Positions 24,828 through 36,879 of a stretch of DNA of 64,000 bases are shown here, in pieces (the first letter of the stretch is position 1; each line of letters begins with the position of its first letter). The translations under genes were made by a program, and so were the position numbers. The notes under the pieces were generated by a model, which searched no databases, was not told the origin of the DNA, and saw only the letters and a list, made by a program, of their open reading frames with translations. This DNA comes from Blumeriella jaapii (Eukaryota > Ascomycota > Leotiomycetes > Helotiales > Drepanopezizaceae): contig VWND01000011.1 in the NCBI GenBank assembly GCA_009599575.1, forward strand, positions 868,001 to 932,000. Direction: 5' to 3'.

Positions 24828-26947
24828 GGATCAAAAAGATTCGTAATTCGGAAAATTCCAAAAGTATTATTAATTTGCTTTGGAAAAACAATTTGTTTTA
24901 TCGCAATTAATAATTAAAACTATAATTGCGGATTTATATTTGTTACGCTTCGAAAAAAATAAAGTTTTTGTTAACTTGCAGCAAATCGTTTATAATTATA
25001 TAATTATGCATATCGTATACGATTACGGAAATCGGATTTGCGAGTTTTTTTATAAGCATTTTATTTTTTTCGTTTTTGCTGTTTTTTTTTCGAAAAAAAA
25101 TGCTGTCGTTATCGTGCTTATCGAAAGCTATTTTTACAAGCGCTAGCGTAGTTATGCTTTTAGCAGTTATTTTTTTTAAAATCTAAAAATTTAATTTATC
25201 GTTTAAAAGCATTTGCTGCTTTCGAACTGTTCGCTGTCGTGTTTTTAATAAAAAAATATTTTGGTTTTTACGAAAAAAAATATCAGCGAGCGTATTAATA
25301 ATTTCCGACCGGTATATAATTATAAAATAAAAATCGGCGAAAAACTCGGCTTATCGGATTTGTCGGGCCGAAAAATTTTTAATTATTATAAAATATTTTA
25401 AAGCGCGGTGATCGGTATATATATATACGTTTTTTTAAGCGCTTAATAACTTCGGCTTATAATTTTTAAAAAAGCGAAAAATAGCAAAAAGCTTTTTGTC
25501 GTAAATCGGATAATTAAGCTCGGCGTCGATTATAATTTTAAAAAAAAAACAGACCGAATAATAAATTTTTTTTTTTGCAATTGCGATAATACGCTAATTA
25601 TTATTTTATTAAAAAAAATCGGTTTTCAGGCGCGTTTGCTTATAAAGGTCGTAATAGCATAAAATAAAAGCATTTAGCAGGGTTTTGCGCAATGCTTTTT
25701 ATGCGTTTTTTTGTTTTTTTTCGAATACGAAAAAAACGTTTTTGCTTATAAAAGCAATAAAAAAGCGGCAAATACGGCTGTAGCCGGTTATAAAGCGTTT
25801 ATAAAAATTACAAAAGCCTAAAAAGCTTTGCACGCTTCGCATATTCGTTGCATATTGCTAATTTTTAATAATAGCGATTTTTTTCGGGTTTATATTAATA
25901 TTTTAAATATTAATAACGAAACTTAAAAATTTAATTTTCGTAATATTAAATTCGCATTTTTTAATATCAGCTTTTAAGCCGTATTTTCTTAAAATCGACA
26001 GAATCTTTTTAACGTAGATTTTATATTTCAAGTTATTTGCGAAATAAATAAAAATATCGTTAAAATACGCCGAGCAAAAATCATTTAAATGTTATATAAA
26101 AATATTATTAATAAAACGTTAAAATATAGCGGGCTTATTAATAAAACCGAACGAAAGGATTTTATATTTATATATGCCGTATCGAATACGGAAACTAATT
26201 AGTTTTTCAAATTTTTCGAATATCCGGATTCGATTAAATGCTTATTAAATATTAATTTTCGTAAACATTTTGGCTTTAATAATTCGCGCTAGCATTTCGT
26301 TGATTAAAAACAAAAAATAGAAATTTTTTTTCGTAAAATCGTTAAGCTTGCGGTAATCGATATATAAGCGTATAAAGCCGTTTGACTTTTTAATAAATAA
26401 AATTGGAGCGGCGAAAAAAATATTAAAAGATTTAATAAAGCTTTTGTGCAAATTGTCGAAGATATAACTTTTGATTTTTATAAGCTGCTTATTCGTAAAA
26501 CGTTTGAATAAATTTATAAAAAGCGTATTTTCCGTGGCTAAATGTATTTTGTAATTTATACCGAAGCGGCGAAAAGCGAGCTTATCGCTTTTTTGTTTAT
26601 AAAAAAGTTTTTCGAATTCCGAATATTAGGCTGGAAAAAGCTTTTTTATAAAAACTACGTTGTCGTTATATTTGGCTTGCAAAACGTCGGAAATAGAAAT
26701 GTTTTTTATTGCCGCGAATTATATGATTTTTTTAAATTCGGCGATTTTCGCACGGCGAAAACGTTTTTTATTTATATTATATATAAAAATAACAAACGTG
26801 CAATCGTTGGATAATAGTAATTTTTTTTTAGCGGCTCGTATTCGCTTTTCGTAACGTATTTGTAAAACGCTGAATGCAAAAGCGGAAATACAACTAATAT
26901 TATAATAAAAAATAAAAAAGGTAGCAATTGGCCCGGTTGGAAAAACC
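24828..26947 (-). pseudogene. C1 reverse transcriptase, RNase H and start of integrase
   Basis: Minus-strand RT at 26451-26245 reads APILFIKKSNGFIRLYIDYR, then KLNDFTKKNFYFLFLI and a KAKMFTKINI piece. This matches VKKPNGSLRFCIDYRKLN and FTKLDI. Further on are RIRYGIYKYKILSFGFINKP and the catalytic box at 26067-26056, Y-F-N-D instead of YFDD. RNase H near 25640-25440 shows VLSQLQKK and AELNYPIYDKKLFAI. From 25400 to 24828 the integrase zinc-binding part is expected but unclear. The ORF is cut at both ends by D1 and D2. Confidence 0.82.
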
Positions 26948-27216
26948 AGTGACGACTCATTCTTTTGCCACCTTTCGTGTCACCCCAGCAACTACGTGTA
27001 GCTGCAAGCTCCCTGATCTTCTGATAAATCTTTCCATTAACTATAAAAACTATTTATATATATAAGGCTTTTTTTTCTTAGCAATTTCTGCTTTTTACAA
27101 TTATTAATTTTAAATAAATATTTTTGTTACAAAACCAAAAGCTCGTTTTTTATATTATATAAACACGGCGATTAATTGATTAATCTTTTAATCTTTCGAT
27201 TAATTAAATCGTTATA
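26948..27216 (+). repeat. D2 5' LTR
   Basis: 269 bp. The GC-rich start (26948-27020) is well kept. The remainder is heavily mutated. Confidence 0.92.
27051..27068 (+). promoter_or_regulatory. Possible TATA element in D LTR
   Basis: tatttatatatataaggc in the middle of the LTR. A similar tatatataagg stretch is found in other D LTRs (for example 33208-33226, 47633-47646, 52585-52600). Its position fits a Pol II TATA box, though the AT-rich setting weakens the inference. Confidence 0.35.
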
Positions 27217-27559
27217 TTATCAACAATTTTTTTTCTACGCTAACGACGGCGTAAATTATTTTTTCTTTCGAATTTTTTACGAGTTATATTAAAATGATCG
27301 ACCGGTTGTAAAAAGGTTTATTTCCGCACTTTGCGAAAAATAACTTCTGTTTAACGATTTCTTTTTTAGCAGAGCTTTTCAGCTTTTGCTATTACATTTC
27401 AACCTTCTTTTTAATCAGCGAAAAAACAGCCTTTCCCAAAAGCTTTTTTTTTTTTTTTTTGAAAAACAGTTTTTCTCCGAAAAAAAAAAAAAAAAAAAAA
27501 AAAACAAAGCGCTTATTATTTCGCCTGCCATTTTTTTATTGCAGCTTAGCGCTAAAAGC

Positions 27560-28830
27560 GTTTAATTGAAACTTTTGCAAAATTAACTGAAAAAAGCGCA
27601 AAAGCGTAAACGATAATTTCTGGAAATTATACGACTACGACAGACTTTTTAATTAAAGCGTTTAATGAAATTTATCGAACGCGCTTTTGCCAATCGCGAA
27701 TCTGCTGTTTTTTTTCTTTTTCGCAACGTTTTATTTTAATTAACAAACGTTGCAAATTAACTTTTACGCTTTTCGCGAATTTTTTTTAAATCTTTTTATA
27801 ACGGCCAGAACCTTAGCGCGCTTTTTAAACGTTATAATTTTTTTATTTATTTGTTAATTTTCGATTAGCTCGTATAAAACGCGTTTCGAATTTTAAATTT
27901 AAATTAAATAATAGTAAAAATTACAAAACATGTTATTAAAAAATTATAATTCTCGATAATCTCGAATTTTATTACGATTGTTTCGCTAGCGATCGATTTC
28001 GCAAAAAATTACATATTCGAGCAGACCGAAAGCGTAGCAAAAAAGTTTTCTACCCCGCGTATTTTGAATCGTTTCGATTTTACGCCTTTCGAAAAATTAA
28101 TAAAAAAAATCGCCGATTTCCTGGCCGATTTTTCCGACGTTTAAAAGGCCGAAAACGAATTTAAAATGCTTGCAATAAATACGCACGATGATTTTTAGCG
28201 ATTTTACCTGCGATTTTCCATTTTCGCAGCGAACGCTTAAATACGAATTAATAAACAGCTTCGAAACGCTTTCCGCGATAAAATACTAAAACGTTTACAA
28301 AAAAAGCTGTATTTAAAATAAACGCGTATAACGATTCTTAAAAATTAGCTTATCGCCGTCCGTTAAAAAAAATAAAATTAATTAGCTGAACGAATTTTAT
28401 ACGCGAATCGCTTTTTAATTAAATTTATTACTTATTAAAATGGTAGATTTTTAATCAAAGCGTACTACGAATTAAATCGTACGTACGAAAGTCGTTTAAA
28501 TGCTTTACAAACTCCTTTTTAGCCCTTTGTTGTTTTTCTTTTTTTTCTACGCTAAAACGCCTCTTTTGGCGTTTTTTTTTCGATCGGACTAACGATAACG
28601 TTCGTTTTTTATTTTATATCAGAAAATTCAGAAAAGCTAATTTGCACGATTTTTTACGAGCCGACCCTCGGTTTTATTTAAAAACCTTTCCAGGTTAATA
28701 AATATAAACGAGGTCGAGCCGGCCGAAGATTCGCTTTCTGATAATAATAATAAAAACGAAAACTTTTGTTCAAACGATTTTCAAAACGCATATAAAAAAA
28801 TTAAAGATTTTTCCGCCAATTAAGAAAACG
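27560..28830 (+). pseudogene. D2 gag remnant
   Basis: The region between leader and protease should encode Gag. Readable pieces are short: ASDRFRKKLHIRADRKRSKK near 27990 and an acidic, Asn-rich stretch VEPAEDSLSDNNNKNENF near 28710. D1 and D3 have the same pieces. No zinc knuckle could be recognised. Stops in every frame make boundaries approximate. Confidence 0.55.
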
Positions 28831-28864
28831 TTTAAGCTTAAGCAAAGCTTTTTTTTTAAGCGTA

Positions 28865-29245
28865 TTACGCGATATGCGTTATTTTAACGTTCGAAAGCTT
28901 TTTAATAGGGATTTATTAATAATTCCCGTTATATTTATTAAAAATAGCTTTTCGTATAAAATAAAAGCGCTCGCCGATTTTAAAGCGAACGGTTATACGT
29001 TAATCGATTCGGCGCTGATTAAATTTTTTTTTTTTTTAAAACCTTTGATTTAATTTTTTCCGGCTTTTTTTCTTATAAAAAAATATAATAAAACTCGTGG
29101 CTATTTAATTATACATTTTACGCTTTTCAACTTTATTATTAACAACCGAATACAATCGTTTACTTTTTTTTTAATTATTAACCTCGGAAATTATAATATA
29201 ATTCTAGAAAAAGCTTAGTTGGCCGAATATTAAATTTTATTAAAC
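28865..29245 (+). pseudogene. D2 aspartic protease remnant
   Basis: Reads YFNVRKLFN, then ALADFKANGYTLIDSALIK with the catalytic Asp kept and Ser-Gly replaced by Phe-Lys. The C-terminal part, about NLGNYNIILEKA, matches the D-[IL]-ILG-x-x-WL end of retropepsins with Gly changed to Glu. Same layout in D1 and D3. Confidence 0.7.
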
Positions 29246-29440
29246 TATAATAAACGCAAGTTTTATTAGCCGAAGTTTTATTTTTTTATAACTTTTTACG
29301 TTCGTTGTATTAAAATTTTTTATTTGCATTTCCGAAAAATTCAATCTCGCTATCAAAACGACGCTGTAAAACGTAATAAAAAACTTAACTAATTATAACA
29401 AACTTACGACGCTGTGCGAAGCGCGAAAAAGTCGAATTTT

Positions 29441-29473
29441 ATTCGCGGTGCTAATTTCGATAGCGACGCTAAT
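29441..29473 (-). repeat. 33-nt palindrome-ended unit, site epsilon in D2
   Basis: On the plus strand it starts ATTCGCG and ends CGCTAAT. Read on the minus strand it aligns with the E units. 33 nt. Confidence 0.75.
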
Positions 29474-29805
29474 AAAATAATATAAAAAATCACATTACCG
29501 CCTTTCCAAGCTGCCGATCCTTTTTTATTATTTCTTTTTTTTCTTTTTTTCTTTCGTTAAAACAGCTTTTTCGTTCTGCGAAAAGCAGTTATACCAGAGA
29601 CCGAAAAAAAGCCTTCGCCGCGATGGCCTTTTAATTTAATATAATCGATAATTTAAATAAGCAACTTTTTTCTAAACCTCCTAAACGATCAGTTCGAAAA
29701 CGAATTTTTTAATCTACTGCTTATTTAATTTCCATCTGCCAGATTATTGCATACGCTTTTAAATTAATTTTCAAAAAAAAAGCAGTTGAAATATTTTCAA
29801 TCTTT

Positions 29806-31240
29806 TTGTACGAAATCGACAAAATACTAAACGATCTTACGTATAACACTTTTTTCAAGATCCAATCTCATACTTTTTTCGAACGTTTCAAAATTAATAA
29901 AATATCGATTTCGATCTTTTTAATTAACTTAGCAAAACTAATTTCGAATAAATCTTTTTTCGAATCTTTTCTTCCGAAGTACAAAAACCTCGAACACGTG
30001 TTTTCTAAAACCGCCAATAACGAGCTAGTTTTTTACCGGCCTTACGATTATAAAATCGAGCTTATTATAAATAAAAAAAAGCTAAAATACATTTTTTTAT
30101 ACAAAATATCGATTTCAAAACTCGAAATTATCAAAACCTATTTGTAAAATAATTTTAACAAAAGTTTTATCGAACTTTTTACCTTTTTTTCGCTATTTTA
30201 ATGCTTTTCGTTAAAAAACCCGACGGTTTACTACGTTTTTATATCGATTATCGAACTTTTAATAACGTTATTAATAAGGATCGCTATTTTTTTCTTTTTA
30301 TCGATAAAACTTTTGCTCGTTTTTCGAAAATACGAATTTTTACGAAATTCGATATTCGTTAAGCTTTTTATAAAATTCGAATGGATTTCGCTAATAAAAA
30401 ACTAACGACGTTTCGTACGCATTACGGCGCTTATAAATGCAAAATATGATTTTTTAGCCTTATCAATAAACCCGCAATTTATCAACGCTATATAAACGAC
30501 GTTTTTTTCGATTATTTAAACGATTTTTGCATTATATATTTAAATAACATTTTTATTTATTCGTCCGACTTTTTAAAACACGTTATATACGTTCGCAAAA
30601 TGTTTCAAAAGCTCGCTGACGCTGAATTATAGGCCGATATTCGGAAATCTGAATTTAACGTTATTCGGGTCCGTTATTTAAACTTTATTATTTTTATTAA
30701 AAGCTTAAAAATAAATCCAGAAAAAGTTTCCGTAATCGCCTATTGGAAGCTTTTTATTATTATAAAAAATATACAAAGCTTTTTTGGTTTTTATAACTTT
30801 TACCGACGTTTTATTCGAAACTACGGTATAATTGCAAAGCTTTTAATTTATTTAACTAAAGCTAACGTTTTTTATAATTTTATTTTTAAATATCAGGAAA
30901 GTTTCGATTTTTTTATATTAACTTTTATTATTATATTAATTTTATAATATTATAAGCAAAATTTTTTTTGTATATTAAAAACTAACGCTTTAAACGGCGT
31001 AGTAGCTTTTGTGCTTTCGCAATTTTATAGCGACGATTAGCTTCCAGTCGCTTATTTTAGCAAAATTATAACTTTCGCAAAATTAAACTACGTCGTTTAT
31101 AATAAAAAAATGCTCGCAATTGTAAAATTTTTAAGCAATTTTCGTATGAAATTAGCTAGCTTAGTTTATTAAATTAAAATAATTACTAATTATAAAATCT
31201 TGGAATATTTTATAATTTTTAAATTTTTAAACGTTCGATA
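29806..31240 (+). pseudogene. D2 reverse transcriptase and RNase H
   Basis: Open from 29806 for 113 codons: NLEHVFSKTANNELVFYRPY and KIELIINKKKLKYIFLYKIS, the lead-in to RT. Then LFVKKPDGLLRFYIDYRTFN, FTKFDI, FYKIRMDFANKKLTTFRTHY and a GAYKCK piece. The catalytic box at 30537-30548 is Y-L-N-N. The thumb has QSFFGFYNFYRRFIRNYGII. RNase H (30960-31240) has VVAFVLSQFYSDD and LPVAYFSKIITFAKLNYVVY. All blocks match chromoviral Ty3/Gypsy pol. Both catalytic Asp are lost. Confidence 0.88.
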
Positions 31241-31329
31241 AGCACGCTGGGCCGAGCTTTTCGCCGATTACAACTTTTTTATTACGTACAAATTAAGTAA
31301 ACATAACTTTTTGATTAACGCATTAATAC

Positions 31330-32870
31330 GTCGTACGAACGAATTCGATCGCTAAAACTTTTTTAAACGCATTTAACGCTTACAAACCTTTTTCCGAACA
31401 AATCAAATTGATTACCGCTTTTTAATTAAAAAATTTCGATTTTCCACGGCTTTCGAAATAAATATTTTTATCGTTAAAATAATTAATTTTTTTTTCGCAT
31501 TTCGTATCGTTGATTAATTTTTCCACGTTAATCGCATAGCTAGCAGCCTGATAGTTTTCCGAAAAAAAGCTATACGAAACGCTACGAAAAAAACGACGAT
31601 AATAATATTTCGTATATATTTAAACGCGATCTGCTGTTATATTACAATTGCTTAATAATTTTAAACGTCGATTATTTTCGTTTAGCTTTTATACGAAAAA
31701 TGCACGACCGAATTTTTACCGTTTATTTCAGCGCTCGCAAAACTACGCAATTGTTTTCGAACTAATATTATTAGCGAGGTATAACAGCTTTCGTAAAATA
31801 ATATTATCGCAACTGCTACGCTTATCGAAAGAATTCTGTTTTAAAAAATAAGCGCTCCGGCCTTTTTCAGCCTTTTTTTGTTTCTGACCATTTTTAAAAA
31901 TATATTATAATAAACTTTTGCAGCTTTAATAAAAACAAATATAATTACGATAACGTATTCGTAGTAATAAATCGCTTTTCCAAGTAAATTATTTCGATTT
32001 TCTGTTATAAAAATATCGACGCTCGAAGCCTCGCCAAATTATATATATTTTACGTATATAAATATTTTGGCTTTTTAAAAAGTATTATTAGCGATCGTAA
32101 CTTTTAGTATTAATTTGTTTTTCGATTTGAATTAAACAAAATACTCGGTACGCAATTAAAGCTTTCGACAGCCGCTTATTTCGAAACCGACGGTCAGACC
32201 GAAATTTATAATTAATATTTCTAAAAACGCTTTCGACTTTTCGTAAATTTTTATTAAAACGATTAAAGCGAATTTCTTTTAATAATGGATTTCGCTTAAA
32301 TAATTCTTTTTTACGAAAGTCTAAATAGCTTTTTACTTTTTAAAATTATATACAATTATATTTTTTATATTAATTGGAACTGAAAGCTCGATACTTCCTT
32401 TTTTTTTAACTTTTTATATAAGCTAAACGCAAACGAAGCTCGTGCGTACGCTCGCCGTTATTACGACGCTTGAAACCTCGCCAAATCGCATTTTTAACAA
32501 GCCTACGATAAAATAAAAAAAAGTGCGAATAAATCTCGCCGCGCGATCGATTTTAACGTTGGCGATTACGTATAGCTCGATATGCGTTTATTTCCGACCT
32601 TCCGGCTTTTTCGCAAGCTCGACAATTTTACAAACGGCCTTTTTAAAATTATAGCCAAAATTTTCGATAACGTTTTTAAGCTAAACCTTTTTAATATTAT
32701 AAACGTATATTTAATTTTTTACGTTAATCGATTGCGTAAAACAGCTGACGACGCGCTTTCAGATCAAATTAATTTAGCCCCTGAATTTATTAATATAATT
32801 AATAAATGTAAATACGAAATCGAAAAATTGATCGCCTGTCGAATGCAGCGGAAAAGCTTTTAGTATAAAA
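31330..32870 (+). pseudogene. D2 integrase
   Basis: The zinc-binding domain near 31690 reads AFIRKMHDRIFTVYFSARKT, where a HPGARKT pattern has become Y-F-S. Then come KYNYDNVFVVINRFSK and NIDARSLAKLYI from the core. Catalytic Glu is still visible in FETDGQTEIYN (about 32187-32219). The C-terminal domain 32582-32863 reads RLFPTFRLFRKLDN and FKIIAKIFDN, ending RMQRKSF. Stops break the frame repeatedly. D1, D3 and D4 show the same blocks. Confidence 0.85.
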
Positions 32871-33090
32871 CTTTTTAGGTAGGCTTAAATAAAAATCTTA
32901 CGTGGTATTCCGCGTTTGACTTTATATACGCTTTTCTGAAAGTGCGCGATTTCCATTTGGCGCATAAAAAGCTTTCCGGTCCTTCTGCAAAACTTGTAAA
33001 TTAACTAAAAGCGTATTTCGAAGATTTAAACTCGTACGATTATTTGGATAGCGACGTACTAATAAATAAAAGCTCGAGGGCGCGTTTTTT
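32871..33090 (+). pseudogene. D2 chromodomain
   Basis: Follows the integrase: a Lys-Trp-like start, then KNLTWYSAFDFIYAFLK, then HLAHKKLSGPSAKLVN and YDYLDSDVLINKSSRARFF. The LTWYPASDFKYAP-type box is the second half of the chromodomain in fungal chromoviruses. It ends at the purine tract 33090-33105 before the 3' LTR. Confidence 0.75.
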
Positions 33091-33105
33091 CGAACGGAAA
33101 AATAA

Positions 33106-33379
33106 TATAACGACTTATTCTTTTGCCACCTTTCGTGTCACCCTAGCAATTACGTGTAGCTGCAAGCTTTCTGGTCTTTTAATAAGTCTTTTTATCAACT
33201 ATAAAAATTATTTATATATATACTATAAGGCTTTTTTTCCTTAGCAACCTCTGCCTTCTGCAGTTGTTGATTCTAAATAAATATTTTTATTACAAAACCA
33301 AAGGCTCGTTTTTTATATCATATGAACACGGCGACCAGTTAACTGATCTCCCAGTCCTCCGACTGATTAAATCGTTACA
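33106..33379 (+). repeat. D2 3' LTR
   Basis: 274 bp, less mutated than the 5' LTR, ends CGTTACA followed by TSD aaacc. Confidence 0.93.
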
Positions 33380-33384
33380 AAACC

Positions 33385-35740
33385 GGCTTGGTCGGTTTAA
33401 AACTGCTAATAAAAAACTTTTTTATTTTATGCAAACTGCTTTTGAAATTTCGCATAAACGTGAAAGGTTTATTGATTTTAAAGCTTAAATAAGCTTTTTT
33501 AATCGTTATAAAAATATTAGCAGAAATATATAAGGTTTTTATTGCGTTGTTTCGTTTGTTTACATTTTTTTAATATATACGACTAAGTATTTTCAATTTT
33601 TTTCGCTGATTAAAATCGACGAATAATTGCTTATTAAAATAAAAAATAACAAATATATCGGATAGCTATTTTTTTTTGTTTTTTTTAATTATACGCTTGT
33701 TTTAAATCGTAGTGCTGTAAAAATTTGCGATTAATAAAAACGTCGGTAAAACTTAGATTTGTAATTAAAAAAAAAAAATTTATACGACGTCGGTCAATCG
33801 TAAAAAAAAAAAAATTAATAGAAAAAATAAGTTTTTTCGGCTCGTTATTATAGCCGGTGGATATAATAAGCTTATACAGCCGAATAAAACTTATTCCGAA
33901 ACGTTAAAAAAATTAATACGCTAAAAGAGTTTTGATCGCATCGAAAATATTAATTTCGTTATCGATATATACAAATGTTTTAATATATAATTTATTACGT
34001 ATTAGTTTTATAAAAATTAAAAACTGTCGCTTTTTTATTAAAAAGCGTTGATTAAATTTTAAATCTTTTTATAAATCGAATTTTTTGCTATAATAAAAGT
34101 TTTTGCTACGATTTAAAAGTTTTTCAATAAATCGTTTTGCTTTTCGTTAATAGCTATTTCGGCGATTTTGCGATTAAGCTTAGCGTCGAAGCAAACGTTT
34201 GCGAAATGGCCGGGCTTGCCGCAATTATAATAAGCGCTAAGAAAACGCGCAATTAAGCGAGGAAAACCGAAGATAGCAAAAGTGGCAGTTATACGCTCGT
34301 AAGAATTTTTGCTAAAAAAAAGAAAAATTATGCGAACAGAAAAAGCTAGAAAAATAAAACGTTATAAAATTTTAAAAATACCGAAAATACGCTTAGAGTT
34401 TTGATTAATAAAAATTATAAAAAAAAAAAAAAATTTATGCGACAAGCAAAAGCTATTTTTTCAGCTCGGATATTACGTGATTTTTTATTTGCAACGGCCA
34501 AAAATTCGTTTAAAATAATATAATTATTATTTATTTTGTATTTTTCCATTCGGAAATCGTATTTGAAAATAAAAATAATTTTTTCGCATATGTTTTTAAA
34601 TTAACGGTTTTTAGCAATTTTGCTAATAATTGCGTAACGGATAAATAAAAAACGAAGATTATTATAAATTTAACCGTTATTTATATAAAGCTTATTATAT
34701 TGCAATTTGGCAGACTGAACGCGGTTGTAATTAAAAAAGCGCTGATTAAAAATGCGAAAAACGTTTCGGGCCGATTAGGTTTAATTATAAAACTCGGAGT
34801 TTAAATATTTTAAAATAATAGTTTTTGCTTTTCCAATAATATATTTAAAATATACTTTGGCTTAGTTTATGCTTTGTATAAAATTCTTTAAATATTTTTT
34901 AATAAATAATTTTATATTTATTTCTTATACGTTATATTTAATTTTTTTTTAATAATCGCTAAAAACGTAGCAAAAGTATTTGATTTTAAATAATTCGATT
35001 CGAAAAATAACTGAGTCGAAACCGGAAAGGTAATATTCGAGAATTAATTGGAAGTTTGTCGTAAAAGCGCGCGAAGCTCGAAATGAAAAAGAGGCGTCGC
35101 GGGCGATATTAGCGGAAAAAGCTGAAAAGCGAGCGGCGGCAATAATTTAAACGATTATTTAAGCGATTTAAAGCTGCTGGGCCGTAGTAAATTTTTTAAC
35201 GTTGGCAGATATATTAAGCAGTCGGTTTGAAAATATTCGTCGGTTTAAAAATATTAAAATATTAGCGTCGTATAATTCGATTTTAAATTCGATAATAAAG
35301 CGAAAGAATTTAGCAGATAATTATAATTCGGTAAAAAAGTCGTAAAATAAAAATTCGCTTTTAAAATCGTCGAAAAAGCTTAAAACGAATGGAAATTCGA
35401 AAACGTTAAAAGCAAAAGCAAAGGATAGAAATGCTAATTCGAAGCCGAATCGTACGGATTGCGTTCGTTTTCGAATGCCGCGTCGATTTATAAAAAAAAT
35501 ATAAGATATGTTATAATATTAAAAAAAAGCGATTCGAGTTGCAAAAGCAAATCGAATTAATAAAAAAAAAAAACTTTAGCTTTTTTTAAAAACAAAATCA
35601 ATAGAAAAAAGTTTTAATTAAAGCATCGATAAATAAACGTCGGTACGGGCGGCTTGAAAAAAGTTCGAATTGCAAAAACAGATCGAGTTTTTAATCGTAA
35701 ATATAAAGCTTTTTAGCGAAGATTGTTTGGTTTTTTTTTA
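33385..35740 (-). pseudogene. C1 gag and start of pol
   Basis: Minus strand. A zinc knuckle at 34232-34191 reads Y-Y-N-C-G-K-P-G-H-F-A-N-V-C. That is CX2CX4HX4C with only the first Cys changed to Tyr. Upstream, 35000-35700 is Arg/Lys/Ala-rich and likely capsid or leader. Downstream (33400-34150) lies the protease position, where I could not read a clear D-[ST]-G loop. The 5' LTR adjoins at 35741. Confidence 0.65.
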
Positions 35741-35998
35741 TATCACAGCTAGCTTAAAAATAATTAAAAAAGTGATATAAACCAAAAGGTACGCATATAA
35801 ATTAAAAAAAAAACACCGAGCTAAAATGCTCGGGGTCGCGAACTTTATATACAATGGGTTGCGCTTATGGGTCACGTAATTTAGCGCGAGGCCTAGTGGC
35901 CGAGGTGGTCCGTGCCCAAACCTTATTTCAACACTACCGGCAATTATACCACTGGCATTTATACCACTGGCAGCTATACCATTGGTAGGATCGTAACA
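35741..35998 (-). repeat. C1 LTR, 5' LTR of the minus-strand element
   Basis: 258 bp, starts TATCACAG and ends CGTAACA, followed by TSD atata. Confidence 0.9.
35939..35985 (+). repeat. Three 15-bp tandem repeats inside C LTR
   Basis: Units ggcaattataccact, ggcatttataccact and ggcagctataccatt stand head to tail near one LTR end. The paired LTR has the same three units, more mutated, at about 2132-2180. Confidence 0.75.
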
Positions 35999-36003
35999 AT
36001 ATA

Positions 36004-36680
36004 ACTAACAGCGCTGATTGCTATTTTTAACGAAAAAAAATTAAAAAAATATGCGAATAAAAAAAGTATAAAAATATTACCGAAGCTAAAGCTTTTATTA
36101 GCATTATGATTTACTATCGTAATTAAATCAAAAACTTTTTTTAAAAAGCTGCGTTTATTTATGTTATAATAAAAAAAAAGTCGATTTCGTTTGAAAAAAA
36201 AAGCAGAGCAAAGCTATAAAAATTCTTAAAAACGACCTTTTATTAGCCTTATCGCTTATGCGAATCGATTACAATTTAAACGCAAAAAAAAATATTTTAA
36301 TTATCGACGCTAATATTTTCGATTAAAAAGCTGTATTATAATAAATCGACGAAAACAAAAAGCGGCATTTTTTACGATTCGAAAGCGGTTTATAATTTTT
36401 CGCAAAAGCACGCTACGATATTATTAAACGAAAATATCGAAGTGCTTTTAAAATAATAAAAAAAATAAAAAGCGAATTATATAAAATATATTTTATTCTA
36501 AAAACAAACGCAAAAGTTTTTATCGATTAATTAAATAAAAAAGCCAATAATTTACTAAACGTATTTGTTATTAATTAAATAGCCTGGATAAAACTTATGA
36601 ACTTCGAAGTCAAATATATTAAAAAAACGATTAATACGGCTGCGGACGGCCTTTTTAAACGAAAACGCTTCTATCCGTTT
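36004..36680 (+). pseudogene. E1 RT thumb and RNase H (continues from 1934)
   Basis: Resumes E1 pol after C1. The thumb reads TEAKAFISIMIYYRN, the position of AFIGVCVYYR. RNase H reads ILIIDANIF, RFESGL, and later the INTAADGLFKRKR end. The sequence tracks E2 14350-15010 base for base apart from C-to-T and G-to-A changes. Confidence 0.8.
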
Positions 36681-36778
36681 AATTTCGCTAAATAAAACGA
36701 ATAAAATATCGACGAATAAATCGCTGACGAAATCGATTGCTTTGCTATCTGCGTTTTAAATTTTACAAAGCCGAAACT

Positions 36779-36811
36779 ATTCGCGTTGCTATTTCGGCTG
36801 ACACCGCGAAT
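36779..36811 (+). repeat. 33-nt palindrome-ended unit, site beta in E1
   Basis: ATTCGCG to CGCGAAT, 33 nt, in the same frame as E2 15126-15158. Confidence 0.8.
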
Positions 36812-36841
36812 AAAAAATATTAATTTTCGAATCGAAAAAGC

Positions 36842-36874
36842 ATTCGCGTTATGATTTCGGCTGGTACCGCGAAT
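36842..36874 (+). repeat. 33-nt palindrome-ended unit, site gamma in E1
   Basis: ATTCGCG to CGCGAAT, 33 nt, starting 63 nt after the beta unit, the same spacing as in E2 and E3. Confidence 0.8.
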
Positions 36875-36879
36875 AGATT

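Larger units (their letters stand above)
26948..33379 (+). mobile_element. D2, chromodomain Ty3/Gypsy retrotransposon inserted in C1
   Basis: 6432 bp, LTRs at 26948-27216 and 33106-33379, TSD aaacc at 26943-26947 and 33380-33384. The first LTR base is altered (AGTGACG for TGTGACG). Nothing is nested in it, so it is the best uninterrupted full-length D copy. Order: LTR, leader, gag, protease, RT, RNase H, integrase, chromodomain, polypurine tract, LTR. Confidence 0.94.
1935..35998 (-). mobile_element. C1, Ty3/Gypsy chromovirus-like retrotransposon inserted in E1
   Basis: Two direct LTRs (1935-2192 and 35741-35998) bound the element. The 5-bp TSD atata is at 1930-1934 and 35999-36003. E2 has the uninterrupted target at about 14345-14355. 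C1's own DNA is 1935-3596, 24828-26947 and 33385-35998, about 6.4 kb in all. The rest is D1 and D2 with their nested elements. Coding is on the minus strand: gag near 34-35.7 kb, RT and RNase H at 25-26.5 kb, integrase end and chromodomain at 2.3-3.6 kb. Confidence 0.9.

Noticed and set aside
24880..25146. Plus-strand frame of 88 codons
   Set aside because: Lies over C1 pol, which is on the minus strand. Phe-rich shadow.
26772..26960. Minus-strand frame of 62 codons crossing the C1/D2 junction
   Set aside because: Runs across an insertion boundary, so it cannot be a native gene.
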